A program made the position numbers and the translations under genes. From Anas platyrhynchos (taxonomy: Eukaryota; Chordata; Aves; Anseriformes; Anatidae): a stretch of DNA of 64,000 nt. Positions 48,701-60,655 of this stretch are shown here, piece by piece. Location: positions 91,509,501 to 91,573,500 of the forward strand of contig NC_092588.1 in the NCBI RefSeq assembly GCF_047663525.1, read 5' to 3'. The notes below the pieces were generated by a model that did no database searches, had not been told where the DNA came from, and saw only the letters and a program-made list of their open reading frames with translations. The first letter of the stretch is position 1. Every line of letters begins with the position of its first letter.

Positions 48701-51700
48701 TGCAGAATATACCCTCACCCCATCAATACCTCTGCTTAATTTGGGGGAAAATAAGTGCTGATGATTTTTTAACCACCATTTACTGCAGTCTTATAGTTGG
48801 AGAAAAGTGGATGCTATGCAAAGGCAAGAAGTAGGGATAAGTTCAGAAATGTCAGGTGTGATCTGTGATTGCACATGAACACTTACTCCATGTAGTAACT
48901 TTAACTGCTGCTGCAGCAGCATGCTCCTCATGGCCTCAATGACCCCTTGTCCTGGGCTCTACCACATTCCTATTTTCTGCCCAGTGGAGAATCCAGAGAG
49001 GTGATCGTTTAACCATGGACATCTAATTGAGCTCAGAGAAATGGACAGTCAGACTAAGGAGGGATATTCTGTTGTATGTTTTACTTAAAATACATGCTGC
49101 CACATCCAGCTCTGTGTTAACAAGGTTGTTCCTGGGCTACAAGCAATCATGTGGTAAGGCTTTGAAGATCTGGAATTCAGTTATAATGGGTGTGATTAGT
49201 TTATCTCCCTCCATACTAATGTTTTTTTTTTTTAAAGCAACAGCTAAAACTAGGTTAAGAACAAATGAGTATAAACAGATTGTGGGCTTGGGCTGGAAGA
49301 GAGAAGGGGTAGAAGATAAGTTTTTTTTTTTTTGTTGTTTTTTTTTTTCTGGCTAGAGTAGTGGGACAAGTGGGAAATTAAATCATCTTTGAGATGGACA
49401 TGTGTTAGTTTTCCAGTTGCCTGCATGGCACTAGATGGTCTGGCTGACTGCTTTTGCAAGGGGAAAAGACTTGCTGGTGAAGTCTTGTGTTCTGTCATGT
49501 GTAAGTCTGATGCCAGACCCTAAAACAAAATTGCTTGTTCAGCATTGGTAATTCTAGTGGTGGTTTTTGCTTATGTACCTGGTAGATACTGCTACATGTC
49601 TTCTGCAAAAGAACAGGTCTGTACTGAAACCTCTTCTCTCTTTAGATGTATTAAGTGGCACTGTTGGAAAGAAGCCCAAGCTTTACAGTCAGGAAACAAA
49701 ACACTTGTTCTCTGATGCTCCTAGTACACCGAAGAAACTTTTTGATTCAGATGAGAAGAAAGAAGAGATCCAAATAGGTAAAGCAAGTTTGTTTTCTAAG
49801 GTGAAGTGTTTAAGTGTTTCCAGCTGTTCTTTTTTGGTGGTAGAAATCAGTCATGTGGAAGCTTGCAGAGAGGTATATGGAGGGAGAGTATCCTCTCCAA
49901 AAGGCAAAATGTAGCAGAAGGCACATCTTGTGATGCACTCATTGGATGCCACACATTTAGAGTGAATACTGAAACTTGGTGTTTCTAACCACCATGCACT
50001 CATGAAGCTGCCTGGTAGTGGTAGTGCTTTCTAGTATTTTAGACTATTGTTTGACCAGAGCTACTTAAAAGCATAGAAAGCACAGAGATAATGGACAAAC
50101 TAACTTCAATTATTGGATAACTGACCTCTATTGGCATCATCATCTTGCATAGTTATTTGTAAATGTGCTGCTCTCTGCAGTAGGTTAGTATCACACCTCT
50201 TATTCAACACTGCTTGCTAACAAGTCTTTCCCACTTTCCGACTGTGTTTTAAGCTGTTTTCCTTCCTGTTTGTGTGCTCCAGAGGAGCAATCCTCAAGTC
50301 TCCGCTCTAATGAATATTAATTTTTATATCTCCCTGTGGTAGCGTGTGTGTGTGTTTTCCACTAAGACCCCCAGCAAAGTACTTACCAAGCATACACTTT
50401 CTTGTAGGTCAGGAAATGGAAGATGAGGATGATGTATTTTATTCTGAGATAAATCATGAAGATTCTGTTGCCTCAGGGATGATTACTGCATTTGAAAGCT
50501 TCATCAGCCAACGAAAGAAACTGTTCTGGGTAATGTGTGCTCTCTTAACATGTACACCATGGGTGAAATTTTCTCATAGTAAACAGAACTGCCTTTCAAC
50601 AGTTGGTGCAAATATTCAATCTATATTTCATGCCCAAGAGTTTTGGCTGCAGTGGCTGTTAGCCTGGAGCTATTCTAAGTGTTTTGCACAGCCCCTGTGC
50701 TCTCAGAAGCCCTAGAGGAAGGGCAAGAAGTGACTCGTAAGGGAGGTTTTAATTAGGTTCTTCCTTTTTTCTAATTTTTGTGTTGGAATGTAAGACTTGT
50801 TTAGGTGTTTAAAATTTCATCAGAAAGAATGGATTTTTTTGAAGACCAACCCAGCAGAGTGGCAGCACACCTAAATTGTAGCCATTGGTATTTGTTCTCA
50901 TGGGGCAAATATCAGGCATAGGGAAACTTAATTTTGGATCACAGAGTTCATTAGCTCAGAATAACCTACAGAGGTTTTTCATAATGGAAAACAGAAAGCA
51001 GTGCAGGATGCACCGACTGAGTACAACATATGGATCCATAAGGACATGCTGGTTCTCTCCAGTGCAGTGGTTTGGTGGTGGTGGTTTCACAGTCAGTTGT
51101 ATTGGTGATTCTTGTTGGTTTGCTCCACAGTCTAGACGTACCTTACATGCAGTGTGTGTAACTAATTGTTACTGTTGATTGAGCTGTAATGTGTCAGCAT
51201 TAAACCAAGCTTAATATGAGAGGACAATATCTGGCATATCTGGCCCATCATGAATCTTGTGTATTTTAAAAGCTTTAAACAAACCAGATGTGTCAGAGCA
51301 TCCTTATACTGGGTTGACGCTCTGTAACAGTGATTTTTTTTTTTGAGTTGGCATTAAGTTCTAACACCTAATTTCTGGCACTAGCTACTTGAGGCTGAAT
51401 GTGGCTGCGCTTAAAAGTCGGTTATGATGAAAATACACGTGGTTTGCATTCATGCTGATCTGAAGTGGTGCTAACAAAGACCTGGCTTTGTGCAGCTGCC
51501 AAGTGTGTCAGAGTTTAGTGAACTTCACTTTTTTGCTGGCTGGATAGCAGGATCCTGACCTGAAATCACATGGGTTACACAGATCTGTTGGTGTGAGTAG
51601 TGTGGCTGAACAAATCCAGTTCATGCTCACACCATTTTGCCTGTGTTACTATCTCCCTTTAGTTTAAAGTGCTGTTTGCTATCTCCCTCTAGTTTAAATC

Positions 51701-54113
51701 TGACTTAGGATGGTTTCAGCTGAGCACGCCCCATGGGGCAGCGTGTGCTCCAGGAAAGTGCTTTGCAAACTGGATTTTTAGGTTTGGGGTTGGGCTGTTG
51801 CCCATCCCTGATGGTGCATCCTGTGGTTAGTCCAGGTACAAAAGGATGGAGATGCGTGCCCAGAACACGCTGAGGACTTCTGAGGAGACCATGTCTGTCC
51901 TGCTGAACCAGATACACGAGCGCAGGTGAGCTGTCTGCTGCTGGCTGAAAACAGCTTTGGCCCCATATGAATTCTGATTGGTATGAAATTAAAATGCCTC
52001 TTTGTAGCAGAGCCTGATCTTCACAGCTTTTAAGGCAGAAAAGGTTGTGTGCCTCTAACTGTTCTGTAAGTGGAGTTTCAGATGTATACTTCTGGTGGTT
52101 TGTCCTGCTTCTTAGGGCAGAGAGGATGGATTAGTCAATACAAAGAAAGCTTGAGTTAGGAGTGGCTGATGTAGACAGCCAGAGAGTGCTGTTTGCTGTC
52201 ATCATTGTTTGCAAATCTGTTAAAAATCCTCTTGTTACACTTAGTAGCTTTTGTTGCTGTGTTTTTAAGAGAGTGAACAAACAAGCCAGGCTAACTTTGT
52301 TACTGAACTGGGTGAGAATAAAAGTAAGGGGTTATTTATTCCAGCTTTGTTATAGACCCATTTCAGTAGATTGTCTCTGTTCACTAAGTCCACTGGCTGA
52401 CATTTGTTTCATGTGTATTCACCTGATGGGGCTTTCAACAGGTCCTTTTGCTTTCTGGCTTGTCAGATTTCTCAGATTGGAGATGTATTCAAAATCAGGT
52501 GCAATCATTATGGATTTGTTATTGGCAAAATACAGGCATAACTTGACATATGCAAATCTATCTGGCCTCTGTGCATGTTGTTTGCAGGATTTAGATGAAG
52601 TAGGGTACAAAATAGTCTTTATTTAATAATAGTCTTTATATAATCGTAGTCTTTATTTAATAATTGCGTGGGGAAACTTATTGTATGTTCTGTACTGAGC
52701 CTCAGAGCAAACAGCCTCTGTGCTGCTACCTGAGGAAGGTTGTTTGGCCAACCTACACCTTTGATTTGGCGTGGTAAAGCTATTTGCGTGCCCTGAGAAC
52801 AAGACTTCCCTGTCAAGCCCAGCAACGACACATGCCTCTGCCTAAAGGCAGGTCTGATGTTCAAAGCAGAGAGTGGGGATGTCAGTCACCTTGTGCTGCT
52901 GATCCCTGAAAACTCGTCTCTGATTTGTCATCAGACTGAATAAGCTGGACACCTTCCAGAAGACTGTTGTTGAGGAGCTTGCCAGCCTTGAGAAGGAAAC
53001 CCAAATCTTGTCAAACATGGAGAAGGATGCTATGGTGTGTATGACTCATCTTGTGCCAGCCTGCAGGGGTGCCCCTTCCAAAGTAATTTGGGGTTTCTTT
53101 GGGGCTCTTCTTAGGACTTCTGGAACACCCAGTTACTCAAAATGAATTCTCTCTTCAACCAGCGGAATCAAAGGTACGCATCTGCTGTCAGTTGTGCCTG
53201 CTCACAAGTCCTGTGATGGCTTCAAGTTAAAGAAGTAGCTACTTAAAAGGAATAGCCTGAAGCTGGTATGGCATCTCTGCTCTGTTTGCTGATGGAGCCT
53301 TTGCAGTCTTGTGAGGTCCGTGAACTGGGACTAGGGCTCAGTAGGGGACTCTCTGCATGGGAAGCTGTGTAGGGTGGGCACACCTCAAGAGACCTGTAAC
53401 AGGGTCTGGAAAGGGATGAACCCTCAGGTCATGTCTGTGTGTAATAGGGGTCAGAGGAGGTGATCCTTTCCTGTATTTAAAAAAGAAAATAAAATGCTGT
53501 TGGTACAAGTGCTCAGCAAGAAGTTGCAAAAGGGGGAATCCCAAGGTTCACTCTTATTGGTAAATATCACTAAGTTTCACCACAGATCAACTATACAAGC
53601 TTACTTTTTCTTCCAGAATTCAGTCTGCTGACTCAGCCCTGGGTGAGGAAACCTGGAGCTTTGCCAGTACGATCCAGGATCCAGAACACCACAGTAGGTG
53701 CTGTGCCCAAACCACTCTAGGCGTGTGATTGTGACAGGAACCATCATGTAGTAATACTTCTCCTGGGTTCTTATCTGAAGGATTCCATTATCTGTGGGCT
53801 GGCTTTAGTGTAATCAGTGGCCTGTGTAGCTCTTTAAGGATAAGTTCCTGTTACAAGCCCTAAGCTGCTCATGGTGCAGGCATTTCCTTACCACAACTGC
53901 TCCTGGTGAAGGGTCCCTCACAGAGCAGCAGGGCTGAGAAAGGAGCAGTCACATCATGGGAGATGCTCATCCTGCAGTGCCTTGTTCCAGGCTAGGTATT
54001 TGGGAGTTAAAAGCTGAAGTTAAACATTCTCTTCACCTCTCTGCATTTTATTGTCTAATGCAATGTAAAAGCTTATTCAAACTTCATTGCCTATTTTTTT
54101 CTTTACAGTATGA
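27764..54113 (+). CDS. SYCP2L: SYCP2L, synaptonemal complex protein 2-like (complete model)
   Basis: SYCP2L is the oocyte-expressed paralogue of the synaptonemal-complex lateral-element protein SYCP2. Coding exons: 27764-27792, 27878-27932, 28476-28613, 28705-28824, 29952-30056, 31223-31247, 32410-32495, 32627-32715, 32972-33006, 33743-33885, 34354-34406, 34736-34781, 35607-35699, 35792-35852, 36850-36998, 38475-38535, 39241-39359, 39816-39843, 40024-40108, 40743-40788, 41792-41856, 43111-43159, 43990-44045, 45055-45206, 45374-45423, 45887-45980, 47604-47695, 47848-47911, 48144-48164, 49646-49777, 50408-50529, 51831-51925, 52935-53034, 53115-53173, 53617-53693, 54109-54113. They join in one frame to 932 residues, ending HHI-stop. 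Residues about 29-308 match the armadillo-like N-terminal domain, 309-409 the Spt16M-like domain ([15 protein letters not shown]), 410-821 a polar linker with a basic stretch [12 protein letters not shown], and 822-932 a coiled-coil-like end. Starting at the ATG at 27897 instead gives 916. Introns are GT...AG except intron 4. The first and last exons are least certain. Confidence 0.93.
28476..34781 (+). CDS. SYCP2L: SYCP2L exons for the N-terminal armadillo-like domain
   Basis: Ten exons encode the helical N-terminal region. Strongly recognisable stretches are [98 protein letters not shown] and [13 protein letters not shown]. In SYCP2 this region mediates protein contacts; the paralogue is assumed to be alike. 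One exon (31223-31247) has only 25 bases. Confidence 0.93.
28825..29951 (+). other. SYCP2L: SYCP2L intron 4, apparent AT...AC intron
   Basis: The flanking exons end ...VDK and begin VVSWFERT, aligning without gap to the paralogous pattern PKMVSWFERT. The exon end reads AAG|ATGAGT and the next exon follows CCTTTTAC|GTG. No GT donor joins these segments at the expected residue. The 5' site looks like a U2-type GTGAGT with G to A at +1, paired with AC instead of AG. TTTTAAC lies about 19 bases before the 3' end as a possible branch site. A less likely reading uses GTAGAC (28816) with an AG before 29925, which replaces VDK by nine hydrophobic residues. Confidence 0.65.
34460..34474. repeat. G15 homopolymer
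   Basis: A run of 15 G in SYCP2L intron 11, with an A run of about 13 starting near 34507. Confidence 0.9.
35607..36998 (+). CDS. SYCP2L: SYCP2L exons for the Spt16M-like domain
   Basis: Three exons (35607-35699, 35792-35852, 36850-36998) encode residues about 309-409. Seen are [40 protein letters not shown] and a lysine-rich end. This matches the second conserved domain of SYCP2-family proteins. The third exon's acceptor is preceded by a run of about 15-17 T. Confidence 0.9.
37170..37814 (+). mobile_element. Solo LTR (avian ERV type) in SYCP2L intron 15
   Basis: The element runs from TGTACTGGGTCTGGCTGGG to ACCCCCACA and is flanked by identical 5-bp target duplications AGAGG (37165-37169 and 37815-37819). 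Five-base duplications suit ERV-L-like elements. Internal landmarks shared with the other LTRs here are the CCATACC motif, a T-rich polypyrimidine stretch and TTATCTCAACCTGTGAG. No internal retroviral genes are present, so it arose by LTR-LTR recombination. Confidence 0.85.
43960..43980 (+). repeat. C21 tract forming the polypyrimidine tract of SYCP2L exon 23
   Basis: Twenty-one C residues lie nine bases before the exon at 43990 (C21-TCTTTCTAG). They therefore serve as the polypyrimidine tract of this 3' splice site. Runs this long vary in length, so splicing strength may vary too. Confidence 0.85.
46772..47326 (+). mobile_element. Solo LTR (avian ERV type) in SYCP2L intron 26
   Basis: It runs from TGTCCTGGTTTTGGCTAGG to GGTTAAACCATAACA. 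Flanks are CCAAC at the left and CCAAT at the right, a 5-bp duplication with one change. It holds a TATA-like ATATATAGGG, then TATTAAGCTGTC as a likely polyadenylation region. It belongs to the same family as the LTR at 56.2 kb. Confidence 0.85.
51831..54113 (+). CDS. SYCP2L: SYCP2L C-terminal coiled-coil exons
   Basis: Exons 51831-51925, 52935-53034, 53115-53173, 53617-53693 and 54109-54113 encode helical, heptad-like sequence ([56 protein letters not shown]). This corresponds to the C-terminal self-association region of SYCP2-type proteins. The final exon contributes only TA-TGA. If the donor at 53694 is skipped the frame stops about ten codons later, near 53727. Confidence 0.85.
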
Positions 54114-56175
54114 ATGCCCAATGAAGAATGCGGCAGAAAACAATGTTCCTTCTGACTAGCAACCTCTGGATTCACAAGAGCTCTTCATGTTTGAGCATCT
54201 TATGCCACACAGAAAAGATGGTCATGTGAAGGATATGTTAATCTACTTTAAGTGGAAAGAAAAATTGGGGGGGGGGGGAAGAATGGCAAACAACATTGTT
54301 TTCACACACACACAAAATCTCAGTATTAATGTAGACTGCTTGAAGGTTCCGGTTTTGACTCCTGTGTCAGTAACATCAAGATTTTCTGAAAAATGCAAGA
54401 CAGGTCCACTATATACCAAAGAAATAGAACTAAATAATATGGTTTATCCAACAACCTGATATGTATTGGCTATCTCTGAGTATTCTGTTAATACCCTTAT
54501 CAAATGTAAAAGTACTTTGATTCTAAGTAAAACATTCTTTGCATAACAGAACCAACTTCTCATTCCTGAATCGACGCGCTATGCATGCCTGTTGAAAGAC
54601 ACTTTCTAGAGTCCTGTATAACCTTTGTGGAGTGTTTGAAGGGTAGCCTTTCTCACCTGCATGCAGCACTGTGGGAACTACTGGCTTGAAACCAGAGCCA
54701 CTTGATTCTTGTTTGCAGAGATGAAAACCCAGAGGGATCACTAGATGTTGGCCAGATGCCTGATGGCACACTGGGGACTGTGGAGGGTAAGAAACCTGGA
54801 GCATTGCAGAGAAGAAAACGTGAAGCTGAAGAATTTTTTTAAAACCAGGAACTATTGGCTTCTAGGAGAGTGCAAAGTACAGAGTACAATGTTAGGATAG
54901 ATAAGTAGCATCTAAAGTCTTGACAACAAGCAGGAGCTAAGCTGTGCTATTTAACATCATCCTCTATTTCAACTGAATTTGCTAAATTACGGTTGCTTTT
55001 CACATGCTGCATTTAATGCTGTGGCAAACTTCACATGTGCTTGTGCATCATAATGAATGTGTGGGAACACGGCATGTTTCCAAGCTCTGTCTCCCTACTT
55101 ATCTTGTAGAACAGACTTCAGATTACTGGGTGGGTCAGAGTTGAAGGAATCGTCCCTGCACACAGCATACCTTCACAGCAGAAGCCCAGCTTTGTCAGGG
55201 TTTGTTTCACTGCTAAATACCTTCTGGGGAGCTGAACCTGTTGTCTTCCGAAGATTGTGCAGGGTAGTGCCTGAGTGGAGAACACTGAGCATCTGTAGCT
55301 GCTGTCACGGCATCGCTTGCTGGAGATACTTGCTGGAGATTGTGCTCGTGCCTTTAGCTTAAGTATTCCTGGCTGGGATTGGTGTGAGTCAGGATCTGAA
55401 TTCTGCAAGTTCACTGAATCTCCACTTGTAACCTGCATCCTTGGGGCACGTGTCATCTTTAGGACAGATGTTGCCTTGGCTGGACTGGTTTAGGCTTGCT
55501 TGCCTGCGTCTACCACAGGGTTATTGCCCAAAGGAAGTTTTGGAACAGGAACAGTGTGAAACATGATAGCTCTTTCTGCTGTGAGTCCTATTTTGCTATG
55601 TTTCCCCACTGTGTGTGGTAGGAGATGCAAAAAGAGCATTCTACCATGACTTGAAGGAGTACATAGAGATGTTTTTCATGTGTAAGTATTTTTACTAGGG
55701 CATTTAGAGGAACAAAACTGAAGCATAGTGTCTCATTATTGAATCCTTGTCTAATCTCTTAGTAAGAAGCTTGGAAGATGTGTTGAACACTTCAGAGGGC
55801 TTGGAAAATCAGGATCTCTCCCTTATTAGAAGTTACCATTGTTGTATGCATTCACACTTGTTTTTAACAGATTTATTGGAGAAGTCTCAACACTAAAAAA
55901 CCCTTTTACTGTTAGGGGAAGGGGAAGAGCTGCTGCACAGCTCAGATATCTGTTTGCACTGCGCTTTTTTGTATTCCTGTATATAAAATGCTTTACCAGT
56001 TGAGAAGCTCAGCAACCTGTAGACTGTCCAAGGTGGAAGGACATGCATGTCTTTTCCTAATGGTCTTTGTCTGTAGTGAGCAACAGATGCATGTAGAGAC
56101 AACCTCTGGAGCAGGACTTAGTTTTTCTATCCTTGGACAGCCCATCTCATACAATTTCCCATGCTGTTTGGCAGG
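54114..56175 (+). other. SYCP2L 3' UTR and flank with two unassigned exon-like blocks
   Basis: The 3' UTR of SYCP2L should start here, but no clear AATAAA occurs nearby. Two open blocks bordered by splice-like signals are present: 54719-54786 (acceptor TTGTTTGCAG, donor GTAAGA) and 55622-55681 (donor GTAAGT), with mutually compatible phase. I do not recognise either sequence. A G10 run lies near 54268-54277. Confidence 0.45.
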
Positions 56176-56760
56176 TGTCCTGGTTTCAGTTAGAACAGAA
56201 TTAATTTTCTTCCTAATAGCTGATGGAATGCTGTGTTTTGGCTTAGGATGAGAAGAGTGCTGATAACACCCCGATGCTTTAATTGTTGCAGAGCAGTGCT
56301 TATACTAAGCCAAGGACATCTCAGCCTTTTGCTCTGTCCTGCCAACGGGCAGGCTGGGGGTGCAGTAAGAGCTGGGAGGGGACAGACCCAGGACAGGTGA
56401 CCCAAACTAGCCAAAGGGGTATTCCATACCATCTGACGTCATGCTGAACAATATATGGGGTGGCTAGCCGGGGGGAGGGGGCCGGACTGCTCGGGGTTAG
56501 GCTGGGCATCGGTCAGCGAGTGGTGAGCAATTGCATTGTGCATCACTTGTTTGTACATACTATTATTACTTTCGTATTATCACCATTGTATTATTATTAT
56601 TATTGTTTTTGTTATTATTATTTTCCTGTCTTATTAAACTGTCTTTATCTCAACTCACAGGCTTCACTTTCCACTTCTCTCCCCTGTCCCAGAGAGGGAG
56701 GGGGGAGGGTGAGCGAATGGCTGTGTGGTGTTTAGCTGCCGGCCGGGTTAAACCACGACA
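56176..56760 (+). mobile_element. ERV LTR, plus orientation
   Basis: It runs from TGTCCTGGTTTCAGTT to GGTTAAACCACGACA. It contains a TATA-like AATATATGG near 56451, an ATT-rich stretch near 56590-56620, and TATTAAACTGTC as a polyadenylation-type signal. A tRNA primer-binding site follows seven bases later, so this is a 5' LTR read on the plus strand. No matching 3' LTR is visible in the window. Confidence 0.88.
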
Positions 56761-56767
56761 GTCTTTT

Positions 56768-56785
56768 TGGCGCCCAACGTGGGGC
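56768..56785 (+). other. Retroviral primer-binding site (tRNA-Lys type)
   Basis: TGGCGCCCAACGTGGGGC begins seven bases after the LTR. It matches the primer-binding site complementary to the 3' end of tRNA-Lys1,2. It fixes the LTR orientation as plus. Confidence 0.85.
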
Positions 56786-56809
56786 TTCTTCAGCACGACC
56801 CACCTCCTC

Positions 56810-57770
56810 CTCTGATGATATCCCAAAGTATTTGCCTTCTGGCCAGTCCATGATCACTTCCAATATTCCTGGGCGACTGGGGTTTCCTATTTGAGCCCGC
56901 TGAGTAATCAGTGCAACCCACTTGCTCCATGTAGCATCAGTTGCATGATGCGTAGAGGGGACCCTTCCCTTGAACATCCAGCCTAGTACCGGCAATCGGG
57001 GTGCTAGGAGGAGCTGCGCTTCAGTACCAACCACCTCCGAAGCAGATCGAACTCCTTCATATGCTGCCAATATCTCCTTTTCAGTTGGAGTATAGCGGGC
57101 CTCAGATCCTCTGTATCCCCGACTCCAAAACCCCAGAGGCCGACCTCCAGTTTCCCCAGGTTCTTTCTGCCAGAGGCTCCAGGTGGGGCCGTTCTCCCCA
57201 GCTGCAGTGTAGAGCACATTTTTTACATCTGGTCCTGTTCAAACTGGCCCAAGGGCTACTGCATGGACTATTTCCTGCTTGATTTGTTCAAAGCCTTGTC
57301 ATTGCTCAGGACCCCATTCAAACTCATTCTTCTTACGGCTTACTTGGTAGAGCGGGTTTACAATCAGACTGTAATTTGGGATGTGCATTCTCCAAAACCC
57401 CACAACACCTAGGAAAGTCTGTGTTTCTTTTTTGTTAGTTGGTGGAGACATAGCTGTTATTTTGTTGATCACATCCATTGGGATTTGATGACGTCCATCT
57501 TGCCATTTTATTCCTAAAAACTGGATCTCTCGTGCAGGTCCTTTGACTTTATTTTGTTTTATGGCAAAACCGGCTTTCAGAAGGATTTGGACTATTTTCT
57601 TCCCTTTTTCGAAAACTTCCTCTGCTGTGTCACCCCATGCAATAATGTCATCGATGTACTGCAGGTGTTCAGGAGCTTCCTCCTGCTCTAGCGCAGACTG
57701 GATCAGCCCATTTGTTAGTTGGTGGATTGTTTGAGGTGAAATCCCCTGAAGTCTTAAGTCCACTCAGTTT
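56810..57770 (-). pseudogene. ERV-L-like pol fragment (reverse transcriptase and RNase H region), inverted
   Basis: On the minus strand 57763-57299 encodes the last part of a reverse-transcriptase domain with the YIDD catalytic motif, and continues after a break near 57220-57300 into an RNase H-like segment (57217 to about 56810). The style is closest to ERV-L elements. It lacks gag, protease, the N-terminal RT, integrase and env, and is frameshifted, so it is dead. It runs opposite to the adjoining LTR and primer-binding site. Confidence 0.85.
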
Positions 57771-59937
57771 CTGCAGATACTATGTTGGCAAAATGGCCTT
57801 GTGTGAGTTATCCTAACATTTCCTTTTGGAGGTCATTTTGCTCACCTTGTCTTTTTTCCTGAGCAGGTCTCCTTACTCCCTGATGCTTTTCATCATCTGA
57901 TGCTTTTCATCATCTAACTGACTTTCTTTTAAGTATTCCTTAGCCAGTTGCTTCTTTTAATTTTTTCTTTTTTGTTTTTATGTAAGTAGGTAGAGCTCAG
58001 TTTTCATCCTGTTGTCTGAGCATCACCAACAAACATGATGTGGGTGCTGTGAAGACGCATAAAGGCATCAGTACCCAGAAAAAGAAGTGGGAAATAGGAA
58101 GTGCATGTAGAGGATAAAGAAGCATGAAGCAGTTATCTCTTAACCACTTCAATTAACCAGTTTAATAATAAACCCTGTTATAGGCCGTGGTATCTCTATA
58201 CCATATCTCTTTTGGGGTACGGTGCTCTGCCAAGAACTTGTTTACCTGCACGTTCTGTATCAATGCAGTGATCTGTCCAAGGTCTCCTGTCACCCAGTGG
58301 CAAGCCTGCATGAAAGCCACAAGACACCAGCAAAGGGGGTGCCCTCTGGGGCTGGAAGAAGGCCGAATGACCAGGGACCTGTGTATTTTTGCTTGTCCTG
58401 GCCTGGGGTCAGTCTGCCCTGCCCTCAGCAAAGCTGCTGGGGCTAGCTGTGTGCTGGGACACGTCCTGCTCCTGGAAGTGGCATGACTGTTTCTATGGGA
58501 GTGGTGTGCTGGAAAATGGATGTGCTTCCAGGAACAGCTGAGAGTTAGTGTATACTGAAACTGAATGAAGCAATAGAGCCTTTCTTGGTCATATATTATA
58601 GGGTGGTTTTTGTTTGTAATGAGCAATTGCTGAGAAGAAAGCGCTACTTAGAGCCAGATGGTGAGAAAAGCCCAACAAAGCTGAGCCTTGGCATACATCA
58701 GCAGCCTGATTTTTGTCCTGTAATTCCAGTTCCTGGAACGACCTTCTTAAAGCTCATTCCTTCCTCTTTGCTTCCTGGGAGGCTACTACTGTCCCAAAGC
58801 AGCAAATCAAACTTGATAGCTTTCTCTCCTCTACTTTGCTTCCCTTTCCTTCTGCATGTACCCTGCAGCGAGCCTGAAACATCAGGCCAAGTGTTTGTCT
58901 ATCACTTGTCTGTTCTTTTCATCTGAAATAAATGATATTTTTTGGAACTGAGTTCAGCTGGGACCTAATGGAGGAAAACTGAGAGGCAATGAAGGAACAA
59001 CGCTGAGAATCAAAGGATGACCTAGTGAGCAAGTACGAGCTTTGAACAAACAAATTATTCAAACATTAGCTTTCTTTAAAAGATAAACTTATGTGGGCAC
59101 TGGAGAGCTGTGTATGGAGATCTAGGAGGCTCCCAGCTACAGTACCATCTGGGTTAGAAAAATGTGCTAATTGGCTCGATAGGTCTGTTTAAAATTACAT
59201 CAGAAAAGACAATTTTGTGGCATTTCCATGGGCATTGAATCTCAGTATGAAAGTGTATTTTGGCCAAAAGGAGGGTAGCTAGATGAACATAAGTCCCCAA
59301 AAGTGTGGTGGCTTTTTGGAGGACAGTCCTGCTTTGTAATCAGCATAACTCCTTGCAGTGGAGTCTACGCCACTGTGGGGCAGCCACCCTTTTGCCTTGT
59401 TTTCTGATATTGTAGTCCCTACAAAACTGCTAGCTGCCTGCCTGGCCTGAAGTAGCAATCATAACGTGTGGCTAACTTCAGTGGCAGAAATATTTGTTTT
59501 TTAATATTTTTATCTCATAATAAATAAACTTGAAAAATGCTTTTAAGTTATATCCTAGTGCATATCTGGCTGCTTCAGCCTTCACTTGAGCATCAATGAC
59601 CTTTAGGAAAATACTAGCAACAACCTGCTATGGAGATCACAAGCAACTCGTAAGTGCTGCAGTGAACCTTGGTGTACAATATCTGGTCTTCCATGCCAGC
59701 CCTTGATGTCTGCATGGCTAATGGTGATGCCTAACCAAGTGACTCATGTATCCAAGTCTTTAGGCCTTTCCTGGTTATAGGAGAGGAGCTGCCAGCAGCA
59801 TGAAGTTCTTGCGCTATCTACCCAGAGGAAAGGCAATGTACTGGAAGGACATTAGAAAAGGTGATTGCATTTGGGGTATTGCTAGAAGATGACCATGGTT
59901 AAACATGGTGCTTTTGTTCATTTGTTTCTGTTACAGA
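57771..59937. other. Intergenic; no gene recognised
   Basis: No recognisable exon. A splice-flanked open block lies at 58602-58660 (acceptor ATATATTATAG, donor GTGAGA). AATAAA occurs at 58927-58932 and 59519-59524 on the plus strand. A 154-codon minus-strand frame at 58162-58626 has no similarity I can name. Confidence 0.45.
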
Positions 59938-60655
59938 ATCACAGAATCATCTAGGTTGGAAGAGACCTCCAAGACCACCTAGTCCAACCTCTGACCTAAT
60001 ACTAACAAGTCCTCCACTAAACCATATCACTAAGCTCTACATCTAAACATCTCTTAAAGACCTCCAGGGATGGTGACTCAACCACTTCCCTGGGCAGCCC
60101 ATTCCAATGTCTAACAACCCTCTCAGTAAAGAAGTTCTTCCTAATATCCAACCTAAACCTCCCATGGCACAACTTTAGCCCATTTCCCCTCGGCTGTCAC
60201 CAGGCACATGAGAGAATAGACCAATCCCCACCTGACTACAGCCTCCTTTAAGGTACATGTAGAGAGTGGTAAGCCACTAGCCTCCTCTTTTCCAGCCTGA
60301 ACAATCTCAGCTGCTCATCGTAAGACTTGTTCTCCAGTCCCCTCACCAGCTTTGTTGCCCTTCTCTGGCCTCTCTCGAGCACCTCCGTGTCCTTCTTGTA
60401 GCAAGGGGCCCAAACCTGAACATAGTACTCTTGGTGTGGCCTCACCAGAGCATGGGGGGATAATCTGCTCCATGAGCTTCCCTGTTACTGAAGTCAAACT
60501 AACAGGCCTATAGTTTCCTGGTTCACCCTCTGGCCCTTCTTGTAGATGGGCATCATGGTTGCTAGCTGCCTGTTGACTGGGACCTCCCTTGATAGCCAGG
60601 ACTGCTGATAAATGATGGAAAGCGGCTTGGCCAATTCTTGAATTTCATAAAAGAA
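59938..60655 (-). mobile_element. CR1 LINE, minus orientation, internally deleted
   Basis: It begins with CAGAATCACAGAATCATC, the reverse complement of the CR1 tail, and runs through the 3' region and RT C-terminus. Near 60455 it jumps to a more 5' part of the element and continues to about 60655. The 3' sequence is the same subfamily as the plus-strand CR1 ending at 17400. Frameshifted and truncated. Confidence 0.9.

Noticed and set aside
52162..52626. 154-codon frame in SYCP2L intron 32
   Set aside because: Purely intronic, no similarity recognised, no splice-site support.
58162..58626. 154-codon minus-strand frame after the ERV pol remnant
   Set aside because: I considered further retroviral coding sequence, but no retroviral motif could be identified.
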